Shown here: piece by piece, positions 21,593-33,991 of the stretch
How positions within the stretch are numbered: position 1 is the first letter of the stretch
Layout of the letters: every line of letters starts with the position of its first letter
NCBI RefSeq assembly: GCF_042100115.1
Contig: NC_091278.1
Location: 2,170,001 to 2,234,000, forward strand
Direction: 5' to 3'
DNA: 64,000 nucleotides
From: Alternaria dauci
Taxonomy: Eukaryota > Ascomycota > Dothideomycetes > Pleosporales > Pleosporaceae
Notes under the pieces: generated by a model
Databases searched by the model: none
What the model was told of the DNA's origin: nothing
The model's input: only the letters and a program-made list of their open reading frames with translations
Program-made: the position numbers and the translations under genes

Positions 21593-22732
21593 TCATAACA
21601 AGATGAGGTAATTGCTAGGCGCAATGCCCGTCTCACCATTAGGCTTCTTGGCCTGCCACCACCTCCCACTCACATCCGATACTTCGAGAATATCGTGTTT
21701 CTGGAAGCTAATCTCATTCGCATCATCCGGGTTGGCCTCGTAACTGTAAATAGCCTTGGCGCGGTACGGGTACTCGATCGACTGCTGTTCTTGGTTTCCC
21801 TCGTCGTTGTTGGCAGTAGGCGTCATGGTACTACCAAGTCCGTTACCACTGCCGCCCAAGCTCATGCCACCACCAAACTGCAGCGGAGCAGACGAATTCC
21901 TGCCGTTGGCACCCGCAGGACCGCCCGGGTAACCGGATACGGGAGACGAGGTTTCGAAGCCGTTGAGCTGGGCGGACGTGTACATTTGGGGGGGTATGTT
22001 TGCGGATTGGGTCTCGGGGCGGTTGGTGTAGCCGTTTGAGATGGGGCGCGAGGAGCGGGAGCCAGCGTGTTCTTTGTGTAGGGCGTACGAGTCGACAAAA
22101 GTGCGGTGGCTGGCTTGGGGCTGCGAGCCGTAGTAGAAGATCCATACAATCTGGGCGTACGTGTGTTAGTGGTTGGAGGCTGTGGGGTGGGGGCGAGGGA
22201 GGGGGCTTACGGCGATCATGGAGAGGAGTATGTAACCGGCTGCTGCGGCTTCAAAGGGAGCGACGGGGGAGTAGACGAGCGAGTTTACAGAGGAAGTGGT
22301 GAAGACGAGGCCGGCGGCAAGAAAGCCGACAATCTGGTGGGCAAATCAGCAGGGGCGTCTTGGTGTGTGATGGTAGTCGTGGTTGTTGTTGTTGTTGCAT
22401 ACCGCGACATGGTACGTCCTTTCAGCATCCGAGGCAACCGTGATGGTAACGCCCACGATGCAGAAGAACATGAAGACCAGCGTCCACCACGCAAAGTTGG
22501 GGAAGCCGCCGTGAATAGCAGATATTATAGAGCTGACAAAAGCAATGATCCAGGCGAGCTATCCATGACAAACATTAGCCAAGGCAGACTCACAGCAGCG
22601 ACTCTGCCGTCTACACGCGGGATACTCGTTACTCACAATGCCAATGGATATGGTGGCCAGCGCAAAGGGATCTCCGATGATGCGACCCAGGCTGAAGCCC
22701 GACGATCTCTGGCCGTAGCCTCCGTTTTCCAT
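21593..22732 (-). CDS. SHO1: High-osmolarity signalling protein Sho1
   Basis: Four exons: 22637-22732, 22403-22558, 22211-22333, 21593-22150, all phase 0, giving 310 aa. The N-terminus reads [19 protein letters not shown], a strongly conserved Sho1 start. Four transmembrane helices follow over about residues 20-140, then a Ser/Gly/Asn-rich linker, and a C-terminal SH3 domain (about 245-308) with [15 protein letters not shown] and GIAPSNYL. Sho1 is the plasma-membrane adaptor of the HOG branch: its SH3 domain recruits Pbs2-type MAPKK and links osmotic and surface cues to MAPK signalling, and in several pathogens it affects infection structures. I used ATG 22732. An in-frame ATG 45 bases upstream would add 15 residues and cannot be excluded. 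A GTT microsatellite lies in intron 2. Confidence 0.93.
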
Positions 22733-24748
22733 TTTGCGTAGTGAGAGAGATTCGCCCAGCGAGCCGTACGCGGGCATATATTGGTTGGTTGGTTGGTCGG
22801 CGGCGAGGGGTTCAAAGGGGCGACGATTAAGCTATACTGGGCGCGCAGGTGATGGACAAGAAAAGGAGCGTGTAGTGAGTCGAATGCAGTATTATGGTGT
22901 GAACGGGACGGATGCAGACGGGAAACAGGTCAAAGAGCGTGGTGTGAATGCGCGTGCTGTTCAGTGAATAACGGGCGAGGGCAAGTATATCGGCGCGGCG
23001 GTTCGGTCGGTGGTGTTGTGCACAGCGAACGGGTGCACGGGGCGCCACGCAACGAAAGTAAGCGGTAGGGCGGACGTCGAGCGACGAGCAGTGATGCGAC
23101 GTGGACGGCGGCTGCAGAGTAGGCGATTGTTGCAGCAGGCGGTGGATGTCGAGCAAAGGATTTGGGAGAGCGGGAGTAGCAAAGGGACAGACGAGAGATG
23201 TGCGACGGTTTCAAGTTGGGTTCCCAGTGGTTCTCGATTGGCCGCGCTGAATGGCTAAGGATACGGGGATTGCTGCGGGTCCCGTTGAGATTAAAATGGC
23301 ACCGCGCGCCCGTCAGCCAAAGGTCTGGACAGGAACACGCGCGTCTAGTGCATTAGCCGGTTTTCCCATGGCCGTCGAGCCGCCGATATAGACAACGGTA
23401 CGCAGACAAACAAGAGGCTCCGTGTACAGCGCACTGGCACACTTTGAACGACTCTATGCCTTTGGATTCACGCCAACTACTCTCTATTCTAACATGACCG
23501 CCTCTTCGAATCACCCTGGCCAAGAACGTGGCGTGGTCTAGCGCAAATACGTCGTTCAAAGGGATACCTAGAATACGACAGTCGACGCCTCATCATGCAG
23601 AATCGAGTCACTCGACAAGACGTCGTTTACTCGCGAAAATGTGGCACTCGAATGTGCACTTGTGCATGTCCTCCACAAGTCAGTCAGCCCCAGCATGCCA
23701 GCCATGACGGTTGCGGATTACATTGTCGACCCTGCGTCGTCCCTTGGACATGGCATGCACGTCTCCCGCGCAATATTCCATGGTTGGCGGCGGTGCCACG
23801 TGCGCCTCATTTGGGTGGCGCACGCAGTAACAGTACAGTAGTTCCTTCCTTTCCCATGACTTCCGTACTGTCCCGGGCCCCGGTCGGCGCTATTACGCTC
23901 CTTTCGGGGAACCCTTGCAACCTGCCCACGCTGCTGCTGATGCGAGACGACGATGAAACACGGCACTGAACCCTCCGCACCCGTCACTTTACACCAACGA
24001 CATGACATTACATCATGGCGAGACTGACGGTGGCGCTTACAGACTTGGTTGCTGTTTGAACTATCTGCTTCTGCTACGCGCTGAAATGTGACATGGCCAC
24101 TGTTTCCCGACGGTCGTGGCAAAGAGGCCAACGGCAACGGGTGGAGTTTGTCCCTAACCCGCACCCTCTGTCCATACTCGTCGTCATCAGAGCAATTTTG
24201 TTTTGCCAACCTGTCATTTCCGCAGTCCGGCTACTTGCTTGATCCGAAGCAGTGTCTCTTTTTTCATACTGTAACCGTTGGGACTGCAACGATTGTGACG
24301 CACCCCCCGCTGCTGATCCGGTTCACCCATCATGCCCAGCACTGTTATGCTTCTCTCTCTCTCTCTTTCTCCTGGGTGGGCTATCAAATGTATCAAGACG
24401 AACTGCAGTCACTGGGTGTGGCTGCCACGTTACCACGCTGTGATGAAGGATATCCATGGTAAAAGCGAAGCACCTGCATGCCTGGCATCTGTCAGCAGGG
24501 CCTCAGCCACGCCAATGAAACCATCTGACGTCGGTATTTGCAGCAACGCATGAAAGCCGGCTTACCCTTTGAACGCTATGCGGGTGAAGGAAAATTATCC
24601 TGTGTAGGGTCTTGGTCTCAGACGGGGGCTACTTGGCCGACAGTCGGATGCTCATGACGCCGGTTGGCCGAGTGTGGATTCTCTGGGTCAATGGGAGTTG
24701 TGTGCACAGTGTGTGTGTGGGTGTGGGTGCCCAAGGTGCTGGCACTTG
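22733..24748. other. Intergenic, about 2 kb upstream of Sho1
   Basis: Contains the Sho1 promoter and the 3' flank of the RO-10-like gene. A CT microsatellite lies at about 24349-24367. Open frames up to about 160 codons exist on both strands but show no domain or consistent composition. No gene called. Confidence 0.55.
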
Positions 24749-25551
24749 TCACAGCTCGTCACCCGAATACTCGGACTTGGAGTCGTCGCCCTCTCCTTGC
24801 CCTTGTAGTTGTTCTTCTCCTTGTTCTTCCTCCTGCTCTCCCCTTGGTACCCCCATTTCCTCCTCCCTGTCCTCTCTCCGTCTATACTCCTCCCTGACCA
24901 GCGCTCTCAACCCCTTGGTAAGCCTCTCGTTGTAGTCGACCCAGCACCTCCCCGCGCCCAGGAACATGACATGTCTATATCTCTGGTTCAGTAGCCCATT
25001 CCGTCTTCTCAGCTCAGATATTTTCAGCGCTTGTTGTAGCTGGCGGTCTTCAGCCTCAGCGATGCGGGGCCGCAAGATGGCCAGCTTGGCGAAGCCGTCG
25101 GTGGAGGGGACTTGTTGGTCGGCGAGGGCTTGGAGTTGCGAGGCGGTTTGGGAGATGGCGGGGGCACGTTCGAGGACCAGGGCTGTGCGGTGACTGGTAT
25201 CGAGTGCTGGGCCGTCTTCTGGGCCGTCGTCGTCGTTGGTGTTGTTGTTGTTGTTGGTGTTGTGCACAGTGGGGTTCAGCACGTCTTTGTGCTTGCTCAC
25301 TTTGTCTTGTTAGCTTTGGGTAGCATGGGGATCCAGGGAAGACACATACGTAGGCTGGTTGCTTCGTCGAGCAATGCAGTCTTGCCGGCTAGCTGCTGCA
25401 GTGACTGCTCCATCTTGTGTATGCGATCGGGAACGGTCCTGGGCCGGTCCCTGGTGCCGTCGTGCGAACCACCCAAAACATATTCGAGGCGATCCAATCG
25501 CGTCTCGAGCAGCGCAAACGTGAAGAGAACGGCCTCGTCGTACTCGTCCAT
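24749..25551 (-). CDS. RO-10-like nuclear distribution protein (dynactin p24-type coiled coil)
   Basis: Two exons, 25350-25551 and 24749-25299, joined across a 50-bp intron (GTATGT...AAG), 250 aa. The start MDEYDEAVLFTFALLE is followed by TRLDRLEYVLGGS, then an alpha-helical HKMEQSLQQLAGKTALLDE segment, the ALVLERAPAISQTASQL and VPSTDGFAKLAILRPRIAEAE segments and a charged C-terminus rich in Glu. This layout matches Neurospora RO-10, the fungal counterpart of the small dynactin shoulder subunit required for nuclear distribution; the assignment rests on recalled motif similarity. An Asn-rich stretch comes from a GTT microsatellite in the middle of the gene. The gene is divergent from the amino-acid transporter, with 364 bp between the ATGs. 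Confidence 0.65.
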
Positions 25552-25915
25552 TGCGTCGTTGTGGTCTTGGTGTCTGTTGCGCAAATGGGATATGGCACTC
25601 GCAGTTGGCGTGCTTCGGTTGGCGCGTACCTGCCTTGAGAGTGTCGGGATCACGCATGTTGTGTTAATTTTAGCGGCCGCTGATAAGCCAAAGCCGCCCC
25701 GGGTTATTGCCGCCACAGCGTGCGACCACCAGACAGACGTCAGCGGACTCGCACTCTCTCTTATCCCACCGTCCGAGAGCTTATCGCAGCCATCTGACTG
25801 CTTCCACTCGCTCTCGTCCCTCGACCGCACAATCTCGACGCACTCGGCCGCCCTTTGACGGATGAACGCGCAATAACACGAACCCGACTGCGCATCTCGC
25901 ATCGCACCTCACACG
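25552..25915. promoter_or_regulatory. Bidirectional promoter, RO-10-like / amino-acid transporter
   Basis: 364 bp between divergent start codons, with no room for another gene. It contains a NotI-like GCGGCCGC at about 25673 and pyrimidine-rich stretches towards the transporter. No clear TATA box. Confidence 0.5.
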
Positions 25916-27588
25916 ATGGCTTCCTACTCAGCCATCGGCCCCGAGCCCTCAGACGCCGATCCTATGACTTCAAGTACGGGGTCGCTTCGCGGCAGACGGT
26001 GAGACACACGCATACTCTTCGGCTTGCACAGACGCTGATTGTCGTAGGAGAGGTCGAGGAAAGCAAGACGTTGGATTCAAAGGCCAGGCCACATGGATAT
26101 CCAGCGTCATCAATCTAGCCAACACCAGTACGCCTCTCTCTCTCTCTCTGCCAGACACTCCACCGCAGCTCGTTGTTGACCATGTGCAGTCCTTGGTGCC
26201 GGCCTCCTCGCCATGCCCTCGGCCCTCTCCAAGATGGGCATCTTCCTCGGCATCTTTGTCATCGCGTGGGCGGGTGCAACAGCAGGCTTCGGTCTCTACC
26301 TCCAGACGCGATGCGCGCGGTACATTGACCGCGGCCATGTATCCTTTGCCACACTCTCGCAGATGACGTATCCGAACCTGTCCATCATCTTCGACGCTGC
26401 CATTGCCATCAAGTGCTTCGGCGTCGCTGTCAGCTATCTCATCATCATCGGAGATCTGATGCCCGGCGTTGTTCGGGGCTTTGCGCCGGGTGCGAGCGAC
26501 ATTACCTTCCTGGTAGACAGGCAATTCTGGATTACGGCCTTTATGTAGGCAGTCCACCCTCAAACCTGCCGTAGTATGCTAACTGCCCCAGGCTCATCGT
26601 CATCCCCCTCTCCTTCCTCCGCCGCCTCGACTCGCTCAAGTACACCAGCGTCATCGCCCTCTTCTCCATCGCCTACCTCGTCATCCTAGTTGTAGCGCAC
26701 TTCCTCAAAGGCGACACCCTCGCCGACCGCGGCACCGTCCGCGTCTTCGAATGGGCCGGCCCCATCTCCGCCCTCGCCGCCTTCCCCGTCATCGTCTTCG
26801 CGTACACTTGTCACCAGAACATGTTCTCCATCCTCAACGAAATAGCCGACAACTCGCACTTCCGGACTACAACCGTCATCTTTGCTTCCATTGGCGGCGC
26901 ATGTGGTCTTTACATCCTAACGGGCATAACGGGCTATCTGTCCTACGGCGACAATATCCACGGCAACATCGTCTCCATGTACCCCACCGCCGCCGCCAGC
27001 ACAATCGGCCGCCTCGCCATTGTCATTCTCGTCATGTTCTCCTACCCCCTCCAGATCCACCCCTGTCGCGCGAGCATCGATGCTTGTCTCAAGTGGCGTC
27101 CAGGCGGCCTGCGCAAACACAAGCACAAGCAATCCGAAGTCGGCAGCCCTTCTCGCAACTCGCTCATGACGAATACGCCGAAACCTTGTCCACCTCCCAA
27201 GGTGACTGAGATGAGCGATTTGAAATTCGCCGTTATTAGTACTGTGCTTATCATCTTGTCCTTTGTTACGGCCATGACGGTGAGTAGCTTGGAAAAAGTG
27301 TTGGCGTATGTGGGGTCGACGGGTAGTACGACTATATCCTTCATTTTGCCAGGACTGTTTTATTACAAGATTAGTGATCCAGAGTCTTCGCACCACCAGC
27401 GTCTGGTCAAGGATGAGGACGATGAGGATGAGGGGGCTGAGGGCTATGTTACGAGTGAGGGTCACTCGAATCGTGATTTTAGAAGGGGGCTCTTGAGAAG
27501 TGGGGCACTTGCTTTGAGCATCTATGGTCTTGTTGTCATGGTGGTTTGTTTGGTTACTAATACTTTTCTTGTTGCAGCTGCGCACTGA
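25916..27588 (+). CDS. Vacuolar amino-acid transporter, AVT5/6-like (AAAP family)
   Basis: Four exons: 25916-25998, 26048-26127, 26190-26544, 26592-27588, total 1515 nt, 504 aa, closing in frame. After a short polar N-terminus with an Arg/Gly patch comes ATWISSVINLANTILGAGLL, the signature first helix of the amino acid/auxin permease family, then GIFLGIFVIAWAGATAGF and about nine further helices, including ALAAFPVIVFAYTCHQNMF and GSTGSTTISFILPGLFYY. A cytosolic loop near residues 335-370 is rich in Lys/Ser, and an acidic loop (DEDDEDEGAEG) precedes the last helix. Family members Avt5/6 export acidic and other amino acids from the vacuole; substrate specificity here is not visible. Intron 2 contains a CT microsatellite near 26132-26150. 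Confidence 0.9.
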
Positions 27589-28748
27589 GCTGGTGTGTAT
27601 GTCGTGTTTCGTCTGGGGAACATGTGTGTTGCATTTGAACCGGAGTCTTGTTTATTGTTCACGGCAAAGGGGGGAGTTGTGGATTAGATCGCATGTGGAG
27701 AGGCATGATATGGGTTCGCTGGCGTTGACGCCGAGTTTCTTGTTTGTTCAGACTAATTTTGTGTTGTTGTGTCGGGGATTGTGTGAGCGTACGTGTAGCT
27801 GTAGGCATACTAGAGTGGGGTGGAAAGTGCTAAACATACTACTTTGTGTGGGACATTACGTTTGTCGTGTACGATCATGGCAAAGATGCTCTCACCGTGT
27901 TCAAATTCTTGAGAGTCATCACACTTGTTCAACACTACACCCAACAGGGTACCTTACTTGAAGCCTGGCACATAGCTTTGCTGTGAAACACGCCTTCAAC
28001 TGCGCGTATACAATCGGTGTCAACGGACAGTTCTCTCCCGCGGTATTGATTCATGCACGCTTCATCTACTTGGACGCCTTGATGCGTACCCCTGGATCAG
28101 GAAGTGTCGACACAAGGCATCATTCACGAACCCAAGCAGTAGTTTGGGGATCCTCGAGGTAGCGCCAATCCCAAGTAGGCCAAAATCCGGGGCAGTGGTT
28201 ACCTCAGATTTATCCCTTTGCATAACCTGCCATTCTTAGAGATGGCCACGGATGCTGAGGGCTGCGGGGTAGAAGGGCTCTCAAGCCTGGTGCCTGTTAA
28301 ATCTCTACGCCTGTCAGTTGATAGGCGAAGTTCAGGTAAGCACGTTTATGGAAGCCAGTAACAACACTTTTCAAAACATCCAACATTCCTCGCCAGGAAT
28401 AGTTTCTTCAAGTACCATGCCTAGATACTGACGTTGATGTTGATGCTTGAGGTATTGTTACAAGTTATACAGTGTGTATGTAGCCTCTTTTGGTCTGACT
28501 AGGGCCTGTCCCTCGCAAAGCAACTAGCTCCACGCCGAGACTTTGTGCACTGCTCTTCGATGGCTTTCGTTCCCGAAGACTTGGTGTCGAATTCCCGTGG
28601 TGTACTTCTTCCCTTCCTCTTGCCATTGTATCACAACAATCGCTGATGACGAGTCCTTCATATGGCAGTCATGTTCCAAAAGCCATCCTCAGAGGCTATA
28701 AACAGCCCGAACGAGCGGATAGCATCGATATTCACGTGTTCCCACTCT
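27589..28748. other. Tail-to-tail intergenic region, about 1.2 kb
   Basis: Lies between the transporter and bS16m stop codons. A 145-codon open frame overlapping the transporter 3' end on the same strand (27524-27961) is out of frame with it and looks like 3' UTR. No gene recognised. Confidence 0.6.
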
Positions 28749-29315
28749 CTACGCAGCAGTCTCCTTAGTCCCACCCTCCATGTTCTCGACCACGACCCCC
28801 GGTTCCGCTTCCGCCGTACTTCCCTCTTTTATCAGTGATTTGGCCGCACTCCCACTCTTGACGACCATGCCCGCAATCTTGCCCACCCGGTACTGGGGCT
28901 CCAATATACCCACCATACTCAGTAACCGCCACGCCGTATCGCTGGGTTGAGCGCCTACGCCGACCCAATACCGGGCGCGCGATAAATCGAGCTTGATATC
29001 TTTCCATGGCCGGCCGTGCGTGTCGCCTGGTCGTGGGGGCTGGGGCTTGGGGTCATAAGTGCCGAGGACTTCGAGAGGGCGCGAGTTACGCGCTGTTCTG
29101 TCGACATGATTAGCGTCGCGTTGTGTAGAATTGCGGGTGCGCTTTGGGTCAGGCATCTAGTCTGCAATCGAGGGCGGTTGAAGTATTTGCGGACTTCCGA
29201 GACTCGCTGTAACAATTGCTGGGGGCGCGGGGACGTACCGTGCGTGTGCGACGACTATGTTGTAGAAGGGGGCGTGCTTCTTGCCGAAGCGGGCGAGTCG
29301 GATTCTCAAGACCAT
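28749..29315 (-). CDS. MRPS16: Mitochondrial small-subunit ribosomal protein bS16m
   Basis: Two exons, 29239-29315 and 28749-29097 (141-bp intron with GTACGT donor and GACAG acceptor), 141 aa. The first exon gives the bacterial-type S16 start, RIRLARFGKKHAPFYNIVVA. The second continues with ARNSRPLEVLGTYDP, the conserved S16 core, then LDLSRARYWVGVGAQPSD. Bacterial S16 ends soon after this point; the extra 40 or so residues are a Glu/Gly-rich tail usual for mitochondrial versions. It is a structural protein of the mitoribosome small subunit and is encoded divergently from NAXE, with 378 bp between the ATGs. Confidence 0.93.
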
Positions 29316-29693
29316 TGTATGTTGTGTGGGGGTTGTTGCGACGCCTGCGTTGGAGCGCCGGTGTGCTTGTTCGAGGTTTGGGTATATCTTTCAAGGGCCG
29401 AGGATCTGCCGAGACGGGTGGGCACGTGCAAAGTATGGTACATCTCGATGTGGGATTTGCGACGATTTTAGTCACTTTGATCCGTGGGAATGATTTGATA
29501 TCCATCCTGTTTGCTCATTTCACAAACAAACATCTCACATTGAGATGGTAGTGGTTGTGATTTATTGCTCTTGCGCTGGCCTCATCCTGGAGCAGTGATG
29601 TAATCGCAACACCATGAACTGTCCCGAGTATATGTTTTGACGAGTCTCTAGCAAATCCACACTACACAACATTCTTGACTTCAGTCAACTGTG
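29316..29693. promoter_or_regulatory. Bidirectional promoter, bS16m / NAXE
   Basis: 378 bp between divergent ATGs of two genes with mitochondrial functions. No TATA box is evident, as expected for housekeeping genes. Confidence 0.45.
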
Positions 29694-30554
29694 ATGGCTC
29701 TTCGAGTAGGTACATGCCAGTCCAGATTTCGTTGATGGCCAGTACTCATCTCAACAACAGACTCTCTCCGCCAAAAGCGCGGCCGCGCTTGACCAAGAGC
29801 TCATGTCCTCGGGCGCGTTCTCTATCGATCAGCTCATGGAACTTGCTGGACTCTCAGTATCGCAGGCAGGTATGCGAGCATGCATGGGAACTACTTCATC
29901 ATACTAAATATACAGTCTTCAAACTCCAGCCTCTCAGCAAAGGCAAGCGCATCCTCGTAGCATGCGGCCCCGGTAACAACGGCGGCGACGGACTAGTCGC
30001 AGCGCGTCACCTCTTCCACTACGGCTACCAGCCTACAATCTACTACCCAAAGCAAAGCAAGAATGAGTTGTACCAGGTGTGTAAAGTCATCAAACACCGA
30101 AGATATCCTAGCTCATACTCCACAGCGCCTCAAGAAACAACTCGAAGACCTCAAAGTGCCCTTTACGGAAGATTTCACCGGTGCACTCCAACAAGCCGAC
30201 CACATTGTCGACGCAATATTCGGCTTCAGTTTCTCGGGCGAAGTGCGCGAGCCTTTCCCCAAAGTCATCGAAGCGCTGGCGTCGACTTCGGTTCCTGTTC
30301 TCGCTGTCGATGCACCATCGTCGTGGGACATTGAAGAAGGACCAAGAGATTCCGGACCAGGCAAGGGATTCATGCCACCGGCTCTCATTAGTCTGACTGC
30401 GCCCAAACCGCTGGTCAAGAAGTTTACTGGCAGACATTTCCTTGGTGGGAGATTCTTGAGCCCGGAGATGGCGGACAAGTACAATCTTGATATTCCGGCA
30501 TATCAGGGATTGGACCAGATCGTCGAGGTGCCTGTTGAGGGTGGAAAGCTGTAG
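29694..30554 (+). CDS. NAXE: NAD(P)H-hydrate epimerase (YjeF N-terminal domain)
   Basis: Four exons: 29694-29705 (four codons), 29743-29869, 29916-30076, 30126-30554. The sum is 729 nt, 242 aa. The introns are very short (37, 46 and 49 bp). The protein opens with [20 protein letters not shown] and [18 protein letters not shown], then the nucleotide-binding [31 protein letters not shown], the active-site [13 protein letters not shown], and SLTAPK. This is the full YjeF_N fold without a kinase domain, as in eukaryotic NAXE. The enzyme interconverts R and S forms of hydrated NAD(P)H so that the dehydratase NAXD can repair them, in cytosol and mitochondria. A reading without the last intron would appear frameshifted; the splice sites resolve it. 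Confidence 0.92.
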
Positions 30555-30962
30555 AACCCATTGACTCGACCATGATTCCAGACATGAATGTACAAGGCTT
30601 TGGACATGACGATGCATCTTGGGTGTTTTGCTACCTGCTTGTTGTGACTAGCGTGGTTTTCCCCGCAGAGCCGCGGTACGGCTAACAACGGTCTTGAGAT
30701 GGCACCCGAACCCCAGCTTTCAAATGCGCTTCGGCAAACAATCAAGTTGCTTTCTTTCAAGGCGGACGTCCGGAAGCGTTTGTGTCTCTTTCATCTTCCT
30801 CTGGCGAGCAATGCCATTGAGTTAAGATCCAACAACATACTACACAAGCCATCACGCATTCTGCGCGACATCGAAACACCGCGTACAGCCATCCTCCCCT
30901 CATATACATTGAGGGGTGCATTGGCTTCCCAAGCCGAACGAGAGCGAATTCCACTTTTCAAA
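30555..30962. other. Intergenic, NAXE to MCC-beta
   Basis: 408 bp between tandem genes. The upstream part of the MCC-beta frame stays open to 30699, but the 88 extra residues look like translated 5' UTR rather than protein. Confidence 0.5.
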
Positions 30963-32800
30963 ATGGTCCCGAGAGCGCCCTCAAGAGAGGCGTTGGCCCT
31001 GCTCAAGCATTCAGTCCGACCCTCTGTAGTCGTTCGATCGCAAGCACAACGCTGTCTCCTCTCGTCCACGACCCGCCCTGCCCTACCGTCGCACGCGCAG
31101 CCCCAACTCGCTCAACAGTCAGTCCGAAACACGGCCACCTTTACGCATTCGCACCATGCCGAAGCCGTCTCCGTCATCCCCACCACAGTCGACACGAGCA
31201 ATGCAGACTTTAAAGAGAACAAGCGCCAGATGGACGAGGCAACCGAGAACCTAGTCAACCTGCATACCAAGATTGCCCAAGGCGGGCCCCAAAAGGCTCG
31301 GGACAAGCACATACAGCGCGGCAAGATGCTGGTCAGAGACAGGATATCTGCTCTGATTGACCCAGGCACGCCGTTCCTCGAATTGAGCCAGATGGCAGGC
31401 TACGACATGTACGGCGAAGACGACGTGCCAGCCGGTGGTATCGTTACAGGCATTGGCACAGTCAACGGCGTGCAGTGCATGGTTGTTGCCAACGACGCGA
31501 CGGTCAAGGGTGGTACATACTACCCGGTGACGGTGAAGAAGCACCTGCGAGCCCAGACGATTGCGCAAGAGAACCGACTACCTTGCATTTACCTCGTCGA
31601 CTCTGGTGGTGCAAACTTGCCGAATCAAGCAGACGTCTTTCCTGACGTCAACCACTTTGGTCGCATCTTCTACAATCAGGCGCGCATGTCTGCCATGGGC
31701 ATTCCGCAGATTAGTGTTGTCATGGGGCCCTGTACTGCAGGTGGTGCGTATGTGCCGAGCATGAGCGACGAGAACATTATCGTGGAGAACCAGGGTCACA
31801 TTTTCCTTGCAGGTCCTCCGCTGGTCAAGGCAGCGACTGGTGAAGTGGTGTCAGCAGAAGATTTGGGCGGAGGCAAGCTTCACAGCGAAGTCTCTGGCGT
31901 TACCGACTATCTCGCGGTTGACGACGCGCACGCACTTGTCCTTGCGCGGAGGAGCGTTGGCAACCTGAACTGGCACCGCAACCAGACTGTCACTCAGAAG
32001 CCTACGTTTCAAGAGCCTCTCTACGACCCTCAGGAACTGTCGGGCATCGTCGGTACCAACCTACGCCGTCAGATCCCCATCCATGAAATCATCGCCCGGA
32101 TTGTCGACGGGTCGTCTTTTGACGAGTTCAAGCCGTTGTACGGCTCCACTCTTGTGACGGGATTTGCAAAGATATACGGTCACCCAGTAGGCATTGTAGC
32201 CAACAATGGCATTCTCTTCAGCGAGAGTTCGCTCAAGGGCGCACACTTTGTCCAGTTGTGCGGCAAGCGGCACATACCCCTCATCTTCCTGCAGAACATC
32301 TCGGGCTTCATGGTCGGCCAGGACGCCGAGAAAGGCGGCATTGCAAAGAACGGTGCAAAGCTGGTAACGGCTGTGAGCTGTGTTGATGTACCCAAGTTTA
32401 CCGTCGTTGTGGGATCTAGTGCTGGCGCTGGAAACTACGGCATGTGGTGAGTCTCTCCGTACCTGGATTGTTGCACGGAAACACGGCTAACATGTTCCAC
32501 AGCGGCCGCGCGTACTCGCCACGCCTCCTCTTCACCTGGCCCAACGCAAAGACGTCGGTCATGGGCGCGGAACAGCTGTCGTCGGTCATGGAAGCCGTTG
32601 GCAAGAAAGTGGACCCTGCGCTAAAGGCACGGATCGAGCACGAGAGCGAAGCGACATTCGGGTCGGCAAGGTTGTGGGACGATGGCATCATTCCACCGGA
32701 ACATACACGCAGGGTGCTTGGCATGGGATTGCAGATGGCGTGTGGCGGACAGAACCAGGGCGTGGACAAGGAGAGCACTTGGGGTGTGTTTAGAATGTAA
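30963..32800 (+). CDS. MCCB: Methylcrotonoyl-CoA carboxylase, beta (carboxyltransferase) subunit, mitochondrial
   Basis: Two exons, 30963-32446 and 32503-32800 (56-bp intron), 593 aa. An Arg/Ser-rich N-terminus of about 50 residues without acids looks like a mitochondrial presequence and supports ATG 30963. Domain features: [32 protein letters not shown], the CoA-site [36 protein letters not shown], and C-terminal [21 protein letters not shown], split by the intron. The enzyme, with the biotinylated alpha subunit, carboxylates 3-methylcrotonyl-CoA in leucine breakdown. The SGGANLP motif distinguishes MCC-beta from propionyl-CoA carboxylase. The alpha subunit, which is often adjacent in Aspergillus, is not in this window. 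Confidence 0.95.
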
Positions 32801-33991
32801 AAGTTTGTGGGAGCGGGTTCCAAAGGCCGAGCGAGGGAAAGCCAAAGGTGGAGCTTGGTGCAAGCCGCGTGAAAAAACGCGCGTACGAGTTGGATGTTAA
32901 AAGCTTGGTGTTCGCACCGTTGACCTCGGCCAGTGTTGTTCCATCTCTGCGCTCCATTTTTTGTGTTTCCATGTCGTTTCTGGCATGAGCTTTGCAGACT
33001 AATAATATCCACGGGCCCATGAGTCGCAATCTCCGGACGTCCCCACCGAACCCTGACATTAGCTCGGCGCCGGTCTTGGCAGGCCGCCGTCAAGACAGCG
33101 GACCGTGGCCTCAAGCACGCTCAAGTGCTGCAAGCTTGCTTGGAAACGCTTGGGAACGAATGCCCATCAACGACGCATGCAAGATGCGCCCTACTGCGCC
33201 TCGGGTGGAAGCAGTCGGCCACTGGGCAACACGGTCAAACAAACGCAACGGCATGCAGGTAGACCAAGACCAGGTCAGGCGCCTGCGCCACAGAATTTCC
33301 CTGCCTGCGCCCCACCTAGGTACGGTACTCGGAATCCCCCTCAGTTTCAACCCAAGTGACGGGCCCTATTCGACAAAAGAAAAAGAACTTACGTCGAGTC
33401 GTACGGTACAGGTGCCGGTGGGCCGTCGCACACGGTGGCATGTGGCTTGTGACGAGGCCAGGCCTCTCGCGCCCCAGCGCTTGTGCGTGTGTGAATTACA
33501 AGTCGACCTGCCTTTACGAGGCTTAGGCCAGGGCTGAAAGGGACATGGCAAGCCAGCAGAATTGATTTGCTGACTGCATCCAATAACTCGCATTCTCGAT
33601 GTTCCGCCCCCCGCCCCCCGGGGTGAAGCCCATCGAGGCAAAGGCCCGTGTTCTTTCTTTCGTCAGGCGCGAGCGACGATCGTTCCCGCCCTCTCTTTGT
33701 CCACATCCGTCATCCAAACCCGCTGGACGCCTGTTTACTACTACCAACTCAACCACTGACGCTCGCTTCTTCTCCTTCTTCTTTTTCTTCTCCGCCTGTT
33801 CTTCCGCCACCCCTGCTGCCGCCGCCTTCTTGCTCCCCTACACCCTCGCGCCTTCAGCCCTCTACACCAGCTCGCTCTCTGCTTTGTTTGCTTGATCCCG
33901 CCACACCGCGCTCGTCTCTCCCCACTTGGTCTTGCACACTTGCGGGGCAGCCACTCGTTAGCATTGTTCTAGGCGCAAGGCACATGTCGAG
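32801..33991. other. Intergenic, about 1.2 kb
   Basis: 3' flank of MCC-beta and promoter of the GH76 gene. The last 300 bp (about 33690-33960) are strongly pyrimidine-rich, as is common upstream of highly expressed fungal genes. No gene seen. Confidence 0.6.

Noticed and set aside
24349..24373. CT-rich run, considered as a promoter element
   Set aside because: Simple microsatellite far from any start codon; no support for function.
30077..30125. Apparent frameshift within NAXE
   Set aside because: A 49-bp intron with GTGTGT donor, CTAG-type branch region and CACAG acceptor restores the expected protein.
30699..30962. 88-codon in-frame extension of MCC-beta
   Set aside because: Composition unlike a presequence; the ATG at 30963 begins a proper mitochondrial leader.
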